From Stenotrophomonas pavanii (lineage in GTDB: Bacteria > Pseudomonadota > Gammaproteobacteria > Xanthomonadales > Xanthomonadaceae), in assembly GCF_900101175.1 (NCBI RefSeq), contig NZ_FNFQ01000006.1, forward strand, positions 124,001-188,000: 64,000 nucleotides of DNA. Direction: 5' to 3'. The translations under genes were made by a program, and so were the position numbers. This document shows positions 63,707 to 64,000 of the stretch, piece by piece. The notes beneath the pieces are model-generated. The model worked only from the letters and a program-made list of their open reading frames with translations, ran no database searches and was not told the DNA's origin. Positions within the stretch are counted from its first letter, which is position 1. Every line of letters starts with the position of its first letter.

Positions 63707-64000
63707 ATGGATATCGTCGTCAAAGAAGAACTCAAGGCCTACATCGACCCGCTGACCGCGGACGAACATGACGCGCTGGAGCGCAGCATCCTGGCCGAAG
63801 GCTGCCGTGACGCACTGGTGCTGTGGGGCAACGTACTGGTCGACGGCCACAACCGTTTCGGCATCTGCCAGAAGCATGGCCTGCCCTTCAACACCGTGCA
63901 GAACACCCGCTTCCAGAGCATGGAAGACGTTCATCTGTGGATGATCGAGCAGCACCTGGGCCGGCGCAGCGTGTCCGACTTCCAGCGCGGCGTGCTGGCG
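63707..64000 (+). CDS. ParB N-terminal-like nuclease-domain protein (partial, runs off the window)
   Basis: The first 98 codons are visible: MDIVVKEELKAYIDPLTADEHDALERSILAEGCRDALVLWGNVLVDGHNRFGICQKHGL. This matches a ParB/sulfiredoxin-like domain (LVDGHNRFGI). The following part (MEDVHLWMIEQHLGRRSVSDFQRG) looks like the start of a helical DNA-binding region. It is often labelled a plasmid replication/partition-related protein, but nothing here suggests a plasmid or a parA partner. The ATG at 63707 is used; a GTG two codons earlier is also possible. Confidence 0.85.
   Translation, partial: MDIVVKEELKAYIDPLTADEHDALERSILAEGCRDALVLWGNVLVDGHNRFGICQKHGLPFNTVQNTRFQSMEDVHLWMIEQHLGRRSVSDFQRGVLA

Noticed and set aside
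63707..64000. Plasmid or integrative element boundary suggested by the ParB-like gene
   Set aside because: There is no parA, integrase, relaxase, tRNA attachment site or change in base composition, and the flanking genes are chromosomal metabolism genes.

Overview
The window looks like ordinary chromosome from a high-GC gammaproteobacterium of the Xanthomonadaceae, most probably Stenotrophomonas of the maltophilia complex. The basis is gene content (Oar-like TonB receptor, minor-pilin operon next to uvrB, Grx4/FeSOD block, polyamine genes beside an Emr-type pump) and at least five loci with GTAG-headed REP hairpins of the kind described from S. maltophilia. No plasmid, prophage, insertion sequence or CRISPR is visible. 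GC content was judged by eye, not computed.

Layout. 0-11.8 kb: two identical tRNA-Val genes, uvrB, an orphan fimT, tRNA-Asn, the type IV minor-pilin operon fimU-pilV-pilW-pilX-pilY1-pilE (minus strand), and ppnN. 11.8-15.2 kb: a probable small RNA or leader and a large TonB-dependent receptor. 15.4-23.4 kb: housekeeping and redox genes (degenerate SDR, Grx4, FeSOD, AhpD-like protein, purEK, UPF0434, nadC, DUF2272, DUF3301, sspB, sspA). 23.5-33.7 kb: the cytochrome bc1 operon petABC, a lytic transglycosylase, a WYL regulator, a GST, miaB and an HlyD/ABC exporter. 33.7-40.7 kb: a tandem DnaA-box repeat, then ybeZ-ybeY, three unknown genes, corC, an Lnb-like (DUF4105) protein and corA. 40.8-54.5 kb: a putrescine region (sad, potI-potH-potG, an embedded EmrAB/outer-membrane-factor pump, potF, puuA, puuD, divergent puuB). 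54.6-60.5 kb: signalling genes (MASE1 pseudokinase-like protein, secreted protein, double-REC diguanylate cyclase, bacteriohemerythrin behind a textbook Anr/FNR site) and an MFS transporter. 60.7-64 kb: puuC, an omega-amino acid aminotransferase and the start of a ParB-N protein.

How the genes work together. The pot genes import putrescine. PuuA, PuuB, PuuC and PuuD would convert it through gamma-glutamyl intermediates to GABA. The class III aminotransferase and Sad could then carry GABA to succinate, so the whole route is encoded here but in separate transcription units. The pilus genes supply the minor-pilin/PilY1 priming complex, and the orphan FimT carries the arginine motif associated with DNA uptake. 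The ybeZ-ybeY-corC order is that of E. coli, where lnt comes next; here a DUF4105 (Lnb-type) protein takes that place.

The observations I consider most worth checking are the 113-bp tandem units carrying DnaA boxes, the small-RNA-like unit upstream of ppnN, the Lnb-like gene in the lnt position, the pump embedded among the pot genes, and the oxygen/c-di-GMP signalling block inside the polyamine region.
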